Assembly: GCA_044341025.1 (NCBI GenBank)
Contig: JBIISM010000007.1
Location: forward strand, 1-64,000
Length of the DNA stretch: 64,000 nucleotides
Source of the DNA: JABMMZ01 sp044341025
GTDB lineage: Bacteria; Bacteroidota; Bacteroidia; NS11-12g; UBA955
Direction of reading: 5' to 3'
The notes beneath the pieces are model-generated. The model was not told the origin of the DNA. It worked only from the letters and a program-made list of their open reading frames with translations, and did not search any database. Position numbers and translations under genes: made by a program. Shown here piece after piece: positions 26,233-36,665 of this stretch (the stretch's first letter is position 1; each line of letters begins with the position of its first letter).

Positions 26233-28821
26233 TCATCCTCTCAGCCTCTTGATCAACGCACCCAAGCGTTTCTTCATGATTTTGCAATTGTTCAACTCTT
26301 CTTTGTTGGAACTTTTTGAATCCTTATTCATCCCCTGGTTTACTTCAATGTAAATTACCTGGTAGTAAAAATAGTTGTACATGATTTTGATGGCTGCCAA
26401 AGCATTTTTGCAGGCGTTTGGCTCTTTCTTATTCTTTGCTAAAGCCTCCAAAAGCAACAATACTTGGTCGCTTATTTCACCATTTTCATTGCTGTATTTT
26501 TTCAAATAAGGATTGAAACGCAAGTAATTGGCCAAGGCATTGGCAGCAAAACCGGCATTTTCGTAATTGTCTTTTTCAATGGTGTTCAATAAGAATATTG
26601 ACTCATTGTCTTCGCTGGTTTTGGCAATAGCCGTATACACCATGCTGCGCATTTTTCTGTGGGTGTTGTAGCGGTTGTCGTTGGCAAACTTATAGGCCGC
26701 AATAGGGTCCAATTGGGTTAAAGCCAACAAACTTGCTTTAACCACATTGAATGAAGAATCGTTTAACATGGCTTTCAAAACCACAATCTCTTTGCTTTCT
26801 GTAAACAATTGAACATAGGCCTTTCTTACTTCCGAAGACGGTTCTTTTAACAAGGCTATTTTTGCTTGTTTTGCAAATCTTGAAATGGCAGTAGGGCTAA
26901 AATCTGATTGTGCAATTTGACCCAAAGCACTGACCCTGCAATACCAGAACGGATCAGACAACATCGTTGAACAATACAAGGCTTTTGCTGAGCTGTCATT
27001 TTCTAATATCATTAATTGCTCAAATGCTTTTAGTTTGTGCGCAGCCAATTGGGCATTTGCAAATTGTAACTTCCATGCATTCAAATCTTTTATCTCTTCC
27101 AACTCACCCAAACACTGGTTCTGTGCATCAAACTGAACATAGGTATTGCTGTTTATATTTGGGAAACTGAACACCTGGGTGTCTTTGTCTAGCACCAAAC
27201 GCTGACGCTTGTATGAGCCATTTTCTAGAACATCCACATCAAAATACAATTTGAAACGCTTCTCTTTTTGAATGATACTTATTTGGTAAACATTGTCCTT
27301 ATTGACAGAGTGTGTGATGTTCAAATGCGGGTGCCCAGCTTGCATAAACCATTGGTCAAAAAACCAATTTAAGTCTTCGCCTGTTACCGATTCAAATGCC
27401 TTGCGCAAATCGCTTATTTCAGCGTTTTTGTAGGCATTGTCTGTTAGGTACGTTTTTATCCCAGCAAAGAATGCCTCATCGCCCATATACTTTCTAAGCA
27501 TATGTATAACTGATCCCCCTTTTTGGTAGCTATGCCCATCGAACATATCTTCTTTGTCGCGGTAATGGTAGCGTATTAACTCTACTTGCTTGTAGTCTGA
27601 CTCATCGATATAGCGTTGGTGAAATCGACTCAATTTCAAATCAGCTTCACTGCGGCCATATTTATAATCGTCCCATAAATATTCGCCATAGGTTGCGAAT
27701 GATTCATTAAGCGGCAGATTAGACCAAGACTCACAGGTTACCAAATCGCCAAACCAATGGTGAAACAATTCATGGGCTACGACATCTTCATACGTTTCAT
27801 CGAGGTGCTCGCGCGCATCGTGTTGCAATTTATCATAGTGAATTACACAGCCAGTATTTTCCATTGCACCACTTACAAAATCACGCACCACCACTTGGTG
27901 AAATTTGTCCCATGGGTAAGGCACTTGTAAAATATTGCTGTAGAATTCCAACATCTCAGGGGTATTGCCAAAAACCAATTTGCTGTAAGCCGCATATTCA
28001 GGTTCTAGGTAATAATTAACTTCTTTGCCTCTCCAGCTGTCTTTGGTTTCAGAAAAATCGCCTATAACCAAGGCAAACAAATAAGGTGAATGCGGTTTAA
28101 TTTGTTCCCATATATCTATGCGGGTACTGTCGTTTTCAGCTTTAGAACTTATGAGTGCGCCATTGGAAATGGATTTGTATTTTGAAGGGCAGTGTAGTAT
28201 AATTTTTTCACTGGTTTTTTGATTGGGTGCATCGATGGTAGGGAACCAGCAACTGGCGGCTTCGGTTTCTCCTTGTGTCCACAATTGAATAGGCTTCTTG
28301 GTTGTCTTACCGTCGTGGTTGATAAAATACAAACCCTTATCGCTGCTGATGGCCCGGCTGCCCTTTTCATGTACTTTTTCTGGTTGAGCTACATAAATAA
28401 TTTTGATGCGGTACTGATCGTCTTTGGTGTAGCGTTTGTCCAACTTAATACGCAAAAACAAGGAGTCGTAGGTATAGGTTAATGGCAAAAAATCTCTCAA
28501 TGACTTAATGTCTTGATTTAAATCGTAAAGACTAACACTTTCAATGCGCATGTATTTGGCATTGAGAATTAAAGAGTCAACTGGATAAAAATGCGGTCTT
28601 ACGGTGAGCGTTGCTAAGCCTTTCATTTCACGTTTTGCGAAATCAGGATACAATTCCAATTCGGTGTGAACGATATCATTCACTTTGCTTACACTGGCTC
28701 TGTATATGGATAAACTAGGGTCTAGGGTTTTCCTTTGATCAGGATAAGTGGGTTTGGATTTACATGCAGTAAAAATTATTGAGCCCAAGGCCACAATCAA
28801 GAAAAATTTGCTAAATTTCAT
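26233..28821 (-). CDS. M1-family aminopeptidase lipoprotein
   Basis: 862 residues. A zinc metallopeptidase removing N-terminal residues from peptides, here placed in the envelope by a lipoprotein signal (FLIVALGSIIFTAC). The exopeptidase signature GAMEN is at residues 318-322 and the zinc site HELFHHWFGD starts at 350, with the third ligand in NESFATY. The last 250 residues are HEAT-like helical repeats, as in the ERAP-like C-terminal domain. ATG 28819-28821 is chosen from the lipobox; a -7 box TATTTTTG (28827-28834, minus strand) is only 5 nt upstream. The longer frame to 28866 would bury the lipobox. Confidence 0.92.
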   Translation of the reverse strand: MKFSKFFLIVALGSIIFTACKSKPTYPDQRKTLDPSLSIYRASVSKVNDIVHTELELYPDFAKREMKGLATLTVRPHFYPVDSLILNAKYMRIESVSLYDLNQDIKSLRDFLPLTYTYDSLFLRIKLDKRYTKDDQYRIKIIYVAQPEKVHEKGSRAISSDKGLYFINHDGKTTKKPIQLWTQGETEAASCWFPTIDAPNQKTSEKIILHCPSKYKSISNGALISSKAENDSTRIDIWEQIKPHSPYLFALVIGDFSETKDSWRGKEVNYYLEPEYAAYSKLVFGNTPEMLEFYSNILQVPYPWDKFHQVVVRDFVSGAMENTGCVIHYDKLQHDAREHLDETYEDVVAHELFHHWFGDLVTCESWSNLPLNESFATYGEYLWDDYKYGRSEADLKLSRFHQRYIDESDYKQVELIRYHYRDKEDMFDGHSYQKGGSVIHMLRKYMGDEAFFAGIKTYLTDNAYKNAEISDLRKAFESVTGEDLNWFFDQWFMQAGHPHLNITHSVNKDNVYQISIIQKEKRFKLYFDVDVLENGSYKRQRLVLDKDTQVFSFPNINSNTYVQFDAQNQCLGELEEIKDLNAWKLQFANAQLAAHKLKAFEQLMILENDSSAKALYCSTMLSDPFWYCRVSALGQIAQSDFSPTAISRFAKQAKIALLKEPSSEVRKAYVQLFTESKEIVVLKAMLNDSSFNVVKASLLALTQLDPIAAYKFANDNRYNTHRKMRSMVYTAIAKTSEDNESIFLLNTIEKDNYENAGFAANALANYLRFNPYLKKYSNENGEISDQVLLLLEALAKNKKEPNACKNALAAIKIMYNYFYYQVIYIEVNQGMNKDSKSSNKEELNNCKIMKKRLGALIKRLRG

Positions 28822-28907
28822 TGATGCAAAAATAACGATATTGCATAAGAAGGCATTGTACTTCAAAATATTTATTCGGATGCAAGCAAGTCATAAACTA
28901 TCCCCTA

Positions 28908-30752
28908 TTATAAGCCAATAACCTGCAGCTCACTCAAGTTTCTATACACGCCATTTGGCTTCTGCAAAAGTTCTTGGTGCGTGCCTTGCTCAACTATGGT
29001 GCCTTTATCGAGTACGATAATCTGATTGGCATTGCGTATGGTGCTTAATCTGTGGGCAATAACCAAACTGGTTCTATTCTTCATTAAATCGTCTAAGGCC
29101 TCTTGAACCAATAATTCGCTCTCACTGTCGAGTGCACTGGTGGCTTCGTCGAGAACCAATATTGCTGGGTCTTTGATAACCGCCCGGGCAATGGCTACGC
29201 GCTGTTTTTGACCGCCCGATAACTGTATGCCGCGCTCACCCACCATGGTTTCAAATTGATCTGGAAACGATTCGATAAACTTCCATGCATTGGCTTTCTT
29301 TGCCGCTTCCAAGACTTCTTCCTTGCTTGCATCTGGCTTGCCATATAAAATATTTTCGTAAATGGTTCCACCAAATAATATTACATCTTGTGGTACATAG
29401 GCAATTTGTTTGCGCAAAGCACTTAAATCGTAGTCTTGAATTGGCTTTCCATCAATTAAAATATTTCCATTATCGGCATTGTAAAAACGCAAAACCAATG
29501 AAGCAATTGTACTTTTACCACCACCGCTACCACCAACAATGGCTATGTGTTCGCCCTTCCCTGCTTTGAAACTAACGTCTTTTAATACGCTTACTTCTTT
29601 GCGTGAAGGGTAAGCAAATTCAATATTTTGAAATTCGATTTCACCAATTAGGCGCTCCTCTTTTTGAGTTTCATTGTGTACAATCAATTCAGAGTCGGTA
29701 TCCATTAATTCGCGCACACGTTGGGTTGCACCAATGGTCTTTTGCAGCTGCCCGAACATGTCGGCAAAGCCACCTAAAGTTCCTCCTACAAAGCCCGAAT
29801 AAATAACGAATTGTATCAATTGAGACAGGTGCAATTCTCCGGCTTGTATCATTTGAGCCCCGTACCACACCACAAAACTAATAGCACCAAACACGGTGAA
29901 GATGATAAATGACACAAAAAAACCACGGTACGATCCGCTTTTAATGGCGAATTCAATCAATTGATCGATGTTTTTGCCATAGCGCTTGCGCTCAATTTCT
30001 TCGCCTGTAAATGACTTTACAACGCTGATTCCTTGTAAGGTTTCTTGAACGATGGTGCCACTGTCGGCCAACATATCGGTTTCTTTGCGCCCCATTTTTC
30101 TGATTTTGCCGCCAAAGAAAACAGCACTCACCGCAATTAACGGTACAATGGCAAGCATAATGAGCGCCAATTTCATGCTGATAAAAAATATGAAAGTCAG
30201 TCCTATAATTAAGGTCAATATTCCTCTTAAAAATTCAGCCAGCACAAAGGAAACGGTGTCCTGAATTTGACCTGTATCTGACCCTATACGGCTGCTTAAA
30301 TCGCCCACCCTTTGGGTGCTAAAAAACGACATCGGCAAGGTAATTAATTTTGAATACAATGATTTTCTCAAGTCGGCAGTTGCATTGGTGCCAGCTTTGG
30401 TAAGCAAGTAAACGCGCATAAATGAGAATATGGTTTGCAAAGTTAACTGTGCAAAAATCAGAATTAAGGTGACGTTTAATGGCCATTGTTCTTTGCCCAT
30501 TGAAAAGCCATCAAACATGCCCGAGCTATTTCCTGGCAATTTGATTTCGGCATTGCTTACCGCTCCAATCATTTTACCCATTAAAAATGGAAAAGCCATG
30601 GTACTAAAAGCCGATAAGGAAATGAAAAACAAACCACCGAAAAAATATTTGCGGTACGGTTTGAGGTATCTGAAAACAAATTTCAGTTCAGAAAGTGAAT
30701 GTTTATTGATTTTCGCTTTAGGTAAATCGCGGTCTCGTCTTGGTCCTCCCAT
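28908..30752 (-). CDS. ABC exporter, fused permease and ATPase (MsbA-like)
   Basis: 614 residues. A six-helix type-I exporter membrane domain (residues about 40-340) is fused to an ATP-binding domain with Walker A GGSGGGKST, signature LSGGQKQR, Walker B ILVLDEATSALD and the switch histidine in IAHRLSTI. It would act as a homodimer moving a lipid or hydrophobic substrate out of the cytoplasm; the precise substrate is not shown. ATG 30750-30752 (MGGPRRD) is chosen; a -7 box TATTTTTG lies at 30769-30776 on the minus strand, 16 nt upstream. The M1 peptidase gene follows downstream with its own promoter. Confidence 0.93.
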   Translation of the reverse strand: MGGPRRDRDLPKAKINKHSLSELKFVFRYLKPYRKYFFGGLFFISLSAFSTMAFPFLMGKMIGAVSNAEIKLPGNSSGMFDGFSMGKEQWPLNVTLILIFAQLTLQTIFSFMRVYLLTKAGTNATADLRKSLYSKLITLPMSFFSTQRVGDLSSRIGSDTGQIQDTVSFVLAEFLRGILTLIIGLTFIFFISMKLALIMLAIVPLIAVSAVFFGGKIRKMGRKETDMLADSGTIVQETLQGISVVKSFTGEEIERKRYGKNIDQLIEFAIKSGSYRGFFVSFIIFTVFGAISFVVWYGAQMIQAGELHLSQLIQFVIYSGFVGGTLGGFADMFGQLQKTIGATQRVRELMDTDSELIVHNETQKEERLIGEIEFQNIEFAYPSRKEVSVLKDVSFKAGKGEHIAIVGGSGGGKSTIASLVLRFYNADNGNILIDGKPIQDYDLSALRKQIAYVPQDVILFGGTIYENILYGKPDASKEEVLEAAKKANAWKFIESFPDQFETMVGERGIQLSGGQKQRVAIARAVIKDPAILVLDEATSALDSESELLVQEALDDLMKNRTSLVIAHRLSTIRNANQIIVLDKGTIVEQGTHQELLQKPNGVYRNLSELQVIGL

Positions 30753-30987
30753 GTTGATGTTTAAAGTGCAAAAATACAATTTGAATCGCGCTTTGCTTCA
30801 TAAAAAAAAGAGATTTTAACCCAATTCGATTAAGCTTTGATTTGCACGCATAAGAGCCCATTGACAATTAACAATGACAAAATATATCTATTTAACAGTA
30901 AATAAATTGAGCAATTCCTTGAGCAAATTCAGCGCTTTAAATTGGAGAATCCATCTTCTTATGTTAAGTTTGAATAAATTTATTTTT

Positions 30988-32895
30988 ATGCGCAAGTGTT
31001 TTTTCATCCTATTAAGCTTTGTTATATCCAATATGTTTGCTCAAAATGCAGACTTCAAGGTCGTGTATTTAAACCCTAAAACAGGCATCCCTGCAATGTT
31101 CCGCTTCGATGCGAATAGTTCTAATGTTCCGAATGCAGAAAACATCAATGCATGGATGCAAAACAACCTTCATACCAATGCTGGTTTTTCTATTCAATTC
31201 AGCAAATACACCGAAGGTAAAAAGGGCAGCCAACACTACAAATACCAACAATATTTTGGCCCGTACAAGGTCGAAGGTGCTGAGCTAATTCTTAATTTAC
31301 AAAACAAAAAGACAAAGAGTTTGTACGGTAAATACTTTCCTCAATTGACTATTGATTTAAACTACAGCATTCAATCTGCTCAAGCACTTAACATTGCTTT
31401 GTCTTCCTTTCCAAACGCTACCTTTATGTGGGAAATTCCGCAGGAAGAGAACGAATTGAAACACATCAAAGGCAAAAAACTTGCAAGTTATTACCCGCAC
31501 CCTGAATTGCTTTTGATTTCAACCCACGACTCTTGCCGCAGCAGTGATTTCAGATTGGCGTATAAAATTGATGTGTATGCCTACGCACCGCACAGCCGTC
31601 AGTGGATTTATGTGGATGCAAACACTGGGAAAATTATCAAACAAGAAGAACAAATTTGTACCGTAGACCGCATGGGTATAGCCCACACAAAATATAGTGG
31701 AATTCAAAACATTATGTGTGACAGTGTAGAGAACGACACTTTCATATTGTTCGACCATACTAGAGGCAATGGCATCCACACCATAGACGTGCGCATTATT
31801 GGTTTGGACAGCACAAGAGAATTTTCCGATACAGACAATATATGGAACAATGTGAATGCGGCTAAAGATGAAATAGCAACCGATGTTCATTGGGGTTCTG
31901 AGATGACTTACGACTATTACAAAATATTCCACGACAGAAAAAGTTACGACGACGGTGATGGAATGATTTTTTCTAAGGTGCATGTTGGCAAGAACTATGT
32001 CAATGCATTTTGGAATGGCGTAAGTGCCAACTATGGCGATGGCGATTCGAAGAACTATTCAGCACTCACCTCTATTGAAATTTGTGCCCATGAATTAACC
32101 CATGGAGTAACCGGAAATAGTGCAAGCCTTATTTACCGAAATGAAAGCGGAGCGCTTAATGAATCGTATTCTGATATACTTGGAAAATGTGTTGAAAGCT
32201 TTGCAGACTCAGCGCGTTTTAATTGGTTAATAGCAGGAAGAATCACTTTAAAAAACAAACCGTTTAGAGACATGAGCAACCCGCCAAATTGCAGCCATCC
32301 TAAATACTATAACGGCAAATATTATTACACAGGTACACAAGACAATGGGGGTGTTCACTATAACAGTGGCGTGCAAAATTATTGGTTTTACTTATTAACC
32401 CAAGGTGGTTCTGGTACACGCGAATCGGACACCATGCCATTCAGCGTTAAAGGTATTGGTATTGAAAAAGCTGGACAAATAGCCTATCAAACATTAAATA
32501 CCCGCCTCATTTCCGAATCAGAATACATCGATGCTTGTTACCAATCTATAGATGCATCTATTGCCCTATATGGTGACACCTCTTTAGAAACACGCATGGT
32601 AAAGCAGGCTTGGTATGCTGTAGGACTTCTAAATCTTTTAGAATTAGACATTGAGCAAGACCAGAGCCTTTCAAGTGCATGGACGGTATACCCAAATCCA
32701 GCAACTCAAAACATCAGCATTCAAAATCCTAGTGTTTTTGATGCAAGTCAAGTTGAAATATTCGATTTAACAGGTCAAATGCTGCACAGCCAAACCATTA
32801 ATCCAAATGAAAGCATAGATGTCTCCTCTTTTGCAAATGGGGTATACTTTGTCCGCATCAACCAAATGCAGACCATCAAATGGATAAAACAATAA
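30988..32895 (+). CDS. Secreted M4-family (thermolysin-like) metalloprotease with T9SS tail
   Basis: 635 residues. A signal peptide (CFFILLSFVISNMFAQ), an FTP/PepSY-like propeptide up to about residue 210, then the M4 catalytic domain with HELTH near residue 368 and GALNESYSDILG carrying the third zinc ligand. The C-terminal catalytic subdomain has DNGGVHYNSGVQNYWFY. A T9SS type-A tail (TVYPNPATQNISIQNP...GVYFVRI) directs secretion through the outer membrane. It is expected to degrade proteins outside the cell after propeptide removal. ATG 30988 gives the correct signal peptide; the frame reaches 30874. It converges on the DUF2520 gene with a 6-bp gap. Confidence 0.92.
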   Translation: MRKCFFILLSFVISNMFAQNADFKVVYLNPKTGIPAMFRFDANSSNVPNAENINAWMQNNLHTNAGFSIQFSKYTEGKKGSQHYKYQQYFGPYKVEGAELILNLQNKKTKSLYGKYFPQLTIDLNYSIQSAQALNIALSSFPNATFMWEIPQEENELKHIKGKKLASYYPHPELLLISTHDSCRSSDFRLAYKIDVYAYAPHSRQWIYVDANTGKIIKQEEQICTVDRMGIAHTKYSGIQNIMCDSVENDTFILFDHTRGNGIHTIDVRIIGLDSTREFSDTDNIWNNVNAAKDEIATDVHWGSEMTYDYYKIFHDRKSYDDGDGMIFSKVHVGKNYVNAFWNGVSANYGDGDSKNYSALTSIEICAHELTHGVTGNSASLIYRNESGALNESYSDILGKCVESFADSARFNWLIAGRITLKNKPFRDMSNPPNCSHPKYYNGKYYYTGTQDNGGVHYNSGVQNYWFYLLTQGGSGTRESDTMPFSVKGIGIEKAGQIAYQTLNTRLISESEYIDACYQSIDASIALYGDTSLETRMVKQAWYAVGLLNLLELDIEQDQSLSSAWTVYPNPATQNISIQNPSVFDASQVEIFDLTGQMLHSQTINPNESIDVSSFANGVYFVRINQMQTIKWIKQ

Positions 32896-32901
32896 ACTTA
32901 T

Positions 32902-33666
32902 TTATTTTTTAGAGGCTATAAATTGTGACAAGGTCTTGTAAACCTGCAGCAAATCGTCTTGTCCTTGAAGCAAACTAATATGCTTTTCCATACTTACCTG
33001 ATCGTTGCGAATGGCAGGACCGGTTTGTGAATGGGATGCTGAGTTTTGCAAAGCATTTTCAAAAGTATGTCTGATTAAGGGTTTTAAAAACTGAACATCT
33101 AAGTTGTTCGCTTCAACAATTTTTTCGGAAGCCGCCAAGATTGCATTGGTGAAATTATTGGCAAACACTGCAGCTAAATGGTATTTTGCTCTCTGTTCAG
33201 AATCTGCTTGCTTAAACAAAAAGCCGCAGGTATTTAATAATTGCTCGATGGAAGTTTGCGTGTTTTGACTGCTGGTTTCAATTAACAATGGCACCTCGCT
33301 AACTGGCTTAACCCCTTTAATACTCTGCAATGGATAGATAATTCCACGGTTGGGAAATTTACCCAAGACCTCTAAGGACACTGAACCTGCGGTGTGACAG
33401 ACTATGGTTTCAGGTAAATCCAAAGTCTCTATTACCGACTGTATGGTGTCGTCATTGACTGCAACAATGAGCAAGTCGCATGTCAATTCTACATTGTATT
33501 TCTGAGCGTATTTTGCATTAACCGAAGCGGCTAATTGCTTGCCACTTTCTTGGTTTCGGCTAACAATTTGAGTTATAACGAACCCTCTTTGATGGAATAC
33601 ATGGGCGAAATAGTTCGCCACATTCCCCGACCCAACTAGTGCGATATTCCTGATGGAACTACTCAT
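32902..33666 (-). CDS. Rossmann-fold protein with DUF2520 domain
   Basis: 254 residues. The N-terminal Rossmann domain (NIALVGSGNVANYFAHVF, GSGNVA) resembles F420/NADP-dependent reductases and the pyrroline-5-carboxylate reductase fold; the C-terminal all-helical DUF2520 domain contains KYHLAAVFANNFTNA. It probably binds NAD(P); the reaction is unknown. The start overlaps the ccmF stop by 4 nt, indicating translational coupling and membership of the cytochrome c maturation transcript, though a role in haem handling is not established. Confidence 0.85.
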   Translation of the reverse strand: MSSSIRNIALVGSGNVANYFAHVFHQRGFVITQIVSRNQESGKQLAASVNAKYAQKYNVELTCDLLIVAVNDDTIQSVIETLDLPETIVCHTAGSVSLEVLGKFPNRGIIYPLQSIKGVKPVSEVPLLIETSSQNTQTSIEQLLNTCGFLFKQADSEQRAKYHLAAVFANNFTNAILAASEKIVEANNLDVQFLKPLIRHTFENALQNSASHSQTGPAIRNDQVSMEKHISLLQGQDDLLQVYKTLSQFIASKK

Positions 33667-36278
33667 TTCACTTGGGCTTCGCGGCGTTTAAACTCTTTGA
33701 ATCGCTGAATAATGGCCAAAACAAACCCGATGATTAAAACAAAAGTACCCAACCACAATAGGTTGATGTATGGAAATTCTATGGCCTTTAAAATGATGTA
33801 ATCCATTTTTGGTCTGCGTGTCGCTGAACTCAAAACAAACAACATGCCTTTCGGATTCTCTGGATCAGGAATTACGCGGTCGAATATCACCATAACACCT
33901 GCTTCGTCAACGATGGCTTCTTTAAAGCGAATTTTATCCTCGCTGATAAATTCTGGTCTAGCCATAAACGTATCACCAATACTATTGATCACAACCTCAG
34001 CTTGCAGGTGCAAAACACTTGCATCATTCTTTACATTGATAACATTAACCTTCTGCAAGGTTAGTTGTCTGTTGCCATCAGCCGTTGCAAACGATTCGCC
34101 TATTTTAACTGTGTCAGTTCTAAAATCATCAAACTCCTTGTCCTCTCGCTGTTCCATGCTACTTTCATAGGTAACATGGGTAAATATATCGCGGGTTAGA
34201 TAATGTCTGGTGTCAGGATTACTAACCATACCCATTTTCGGATTGTTTTGGGTATTGGGATACAAACGGAATGTATCGATTGTCTTACCCGCTTTGTCTA
34301 AGACCTCGTACTCCACTTCAAAATATTTATTTGGTGCAATTTCTTCAGCGCCTTTAAAGGTTGCTTTCAACGTGTTGTCACCAAAAGTCATTGGTCTATT
34401 TTTAGCCAATAAAATATTTTCTTTGTTTCCCTTTTTTGCATTGTCATCTGCCTTGCCTTCTGCCGTTGTTTCAGAAAAATAACCAGTACCCGTTGTATTG
34501 ATACTTAAGACTTTTTTGTTCACTGAAGACACCAATATACCGAGCATCATCAGCCCAAATCCTGCGTGGGCCAAACTCGCTCCTGCTACCTTTATTTTTC
34601 CTTTTAAAGCCGTTATGATGTAATGAATGTTTCCTGTCATGGCATAGACACTGCCAATAACTAAGAGCAAAAATTGCACTTCCCAAATATCAAACAAGAA
34701 CAAAGCGCCTATAGATATTGCAATGGCGATAAGCAATGAATTGGCAATATTTTCAAGCACCTTGCGCACATCCGATTGCTTGTATTTAAAGTATTGACCA
34801 ATGGCGGTAAGGATAACAATTGGAATGGCAAACCAAATTTGCACCTGGTTGTAATACGCCTCGCCTGCAGAGGCTTTGCTGCCTTCAAACAATTTATTGA
34901 ATACCGGAATACTGGTCATTATGATCACCTGGAATCCAGACAACAACAAGACCATGCTACCAACAAACATCCAAAACTCGCGGCTGTATAATTTATCCGT
35001 TTCTATTTGTGTTCCGTATAAAGAAAACAAATTGCGAACAAACCAAATGGTGCTGCCCAGCAAAACGATAGAACCTAAAACACTGATTATGGTAATATTG
35101 GTTTTGAAATCAACCAAGGCCAAGACCATTATTGCACTGAAGCTGATAAGGAAAAACAAACTTGCCATTGAGCGCTTTTTGAAACTCAATGAAAAAGTCA
35201 AGAATATAAATAAGAACAACAATAAGATAAGCTGTCCGGATAATCCTAAGTCGGTAAACGAGTGCACACTGGCATTGCCCAAAATTCCACTCCGTGTAAG
35301 GAAGGTGGCGTACAATACCATGAAGAATGAGAATATCGTTAGTATAAATGTGAGCACCGGATACTTGTTGGTCGACTTGTTGATCAACAACATGTGGGTG
35401 GCTGTGATAAGCAATAGCCATGGCATTAGGGATGCATTTTCAACTGGATCCCAAGCCCAATAGCCTCCAAAACTTAAACTTTCATATGCCCAGTATCCAC
35501 CCATGATAATACCTGTACCCAAAACCATAACGGCCACCAAGGCCCATGGCAAGGCAGGTACCATCCATTCTTTCAAACGCCTAGTCCAAAGACCAGCAAA
35601 TGCAAATGCAAATGGAACGATGGTGGCGGCAAAACCGAAGAACAAAGTTGGTGGATGTATAACCATCCAATAATTTTGAAGCAAAGGATTTAAACCATTT
35701 CCTTCTTTGTATATTTCTAAATAGTTGGCCTTACCCAAACGGTCGAGCACTGGAAGGAGCAAAGATTCAGGATTGTGCTCACGCATCAATTGAAAAGGAC
35801 TGCTGCCAATTTTGAAATCACCGATTTCAAAACCCAAGAGCATACTTCCAAGTATAACCTGGGCCAAGGCAATAACAGTAAGCACTGGTGCTTGCCAAGA
35901 CTTTGATTTGAAAATAAGTATACAGCCAAGCACGGCATGCCAAAACATCCAAAGCAAGAAACTTCCTTCTTGTCCTTCCCAAAAACAACTGATCATATAA
36001 TAAACCGGGAGTTCTGTTGAAGAATGTTGGTAAGCGTATTGGTATTCGAAATAATGGCTGTGTATGATGTAAAACAAAGAAGAAAATATGGCAATTACCG
36101 CAAAGGAATGGATAAAGAACATCCACTTACCCAGTTGCATTAATGACTTGGAATCTCTGTTTACTGATAGCGCATAGGCAATAGCAGATATTAAGGATGC
36201 GACAAAAGAAAGCACAACTGCAAAGTGGCCAAAATTGCCAATCGCTAAATGCTCGTTGTTAAATACAATGGTTTCCAA
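33663..36278 (-). CDS. ccmF: Cytochrome c maturation protein CcmF/CcsA-type haem lyase component
   Basis: 871 residues, longer than a typical CcmF (about 650). Some 13-15 membrane helices and the tryptophan-rich WWD motif (GGYWAWDPVENASLMPWL) that presents haem in the periplasm identify it. An internal soluble insertion of about 250 residues occurs near the C-terminus (about 590-830) before the last helix. It should receive haem from CcmE and attach it to apocytochrome c. It lies 3 nt after ccmE and overlaps the DUF2520 gene. No CcmH or CcmG gene follows here. Confidence 0.92.
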   Translation of the reverse strand: METIVFNNEHLAIGNFGHFAVVLSFVASLISAIAYALSVNRDSKSLMQLGKWMFFIHSFAVIAIFSSLFYIIHSHYFEYQYAYQHSSTELPVYYMISCFWEGQEGSFLLWMFWHAVLGCILIFKSKSWQAPVLTVIALAQVILGSMLLGFEIGDFKIGSSPFQLMREHNPESLLLPVLDRLGKANYLEIYKEGNGLNPLLQNYWMVIHPPTLFFGFAATIVPFAFAFAGLWTRRLKEWMVPALPWALVAVMVLGTGIIMGGYWAYESLSFGGYWAWDPVENASLMPWLLLITATHMLLINKSTNKYPVLTFILTIFSFFMVLYATFLTRSGILGNASVHSFTDLGLSGQLILLLFLFIFLTFSLSFKKRSMASLFFLISFSAIMVLALVDFKTNITIISVLGSIVLLGSTIWFVRNLFSLYGTQIETDKLYSREFWMFVGSMVLLLSGFQVIIMTSIPVFNKLFEGSKASAGEAYYNQVQIWFAIPIVILTAIGQYFKYKQSDVRKVLENIANSLLIAIAISIGALFLFDIWEVQFLLLVIGSVYAMTGNIHYIITALKGKIKVAGASLAHAGFGLMMLGILVSSVNKKVLSINTTGTGYFSETTAEGKADDNAKKGNKENILLAKNRPMTFGDNTLKATFKGAEEIAPNKYFEVEYEVLDKAGKTIDTFRLYPNTQNNPKMGMVSNPDTRHYLTRDIFTHVTYESSMEQREDKEFDDFRTDTVKIGESFATADGNRQLTLQKVNVINVKNDASVLHLQAEVVINSIGDTFMARPEFISEDKIRFKEAIVDEAGVMVIFDRVIPDPENPKGMLFVLSSATRRPKMDYIILKAIEFPYINLLWLGTFVLIIGFVLAIIQRFKEFKRREAQVK

Positions 36279-36281
36279 AGT

Positions 36282-36665
36282 TTATTTTTTTTCGTATTTG
36301 CTAGGACACTTTTTTAGAATCTCAGTCGCTTCAAAATTGCCGTTTCGGCTGTACCCAATAAGAACCACTTTATCGGTCTTTTCCAAATCTTGAGGTTTGG
36401 CATTTCTATACACCACTTTTTTCTCCATGCCGGTGGTGTCACTAGCATAGAACTCAAAATAGTTCGGGTCTTTTTGAGGGTCATAGGTTGTTGGCATGGT
36501 TTTGCTCAAAGTAGTCACCACGTGCAATTTCATATTTGGGCGATCGACAGCAATGGAATCTGCTTCTCTAAAACAAACATACTTGCTTGTATCGCCATAA
36601 AAACTGACAGCAATGGCTATACCTATAGAAACAACAATTAAAATAACGATGTGAACCGGTTTCAT
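36282..36665 (-). CDS. ccmE: Haem chaperone CcmE, Cys-type (CxxxY)
   Basis: 127 residues: one N-terminal anchor (VHIVILIVVSIGIAIAVSFYG) and an OB-fold periplasmic domain. CcmE covalently holds haem on its way from CcmC to CcmF. The usual HxxxY attachment motif is replaced by Cys120-Pro-Ser-Lys-Tyr124 in KKCPSKYEKK at the very C-terminus. This is the arrangement reported for the CxxxY CcmE variant of Desulfovibrio and archaeal 'system I*' sets. Overlaps ccmD by 4 nt and precedes ccmF by 3 nt. Confidence is high on family from position and fold, somewhat lower from the divergent sequence. Confidence 0.85.
   Translation of the reverse strand: MKPVHIVILIVVSIGIAIAVSFYGDTSKYVCFREADSIAVDRPNMKLHVVTTLSKTMPTTYDPQKDPNYFEFYASDTTGMEKKVVYRNAKPQDLEKTDKVVLIGYSRNGNFEATEILKKCPSKYEKK

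Noticed and set aside
30874..30987. Longer start for the M4 protease
   Set aside because: The extra 38 residues would precede a good signal peptide beginning at 30988.
35110..35463. Overlapping frames of 100-195 codons inside ccmF
   Set aside because: Reverse or alternate frames of a certain gene, with no homology and poor codon use.
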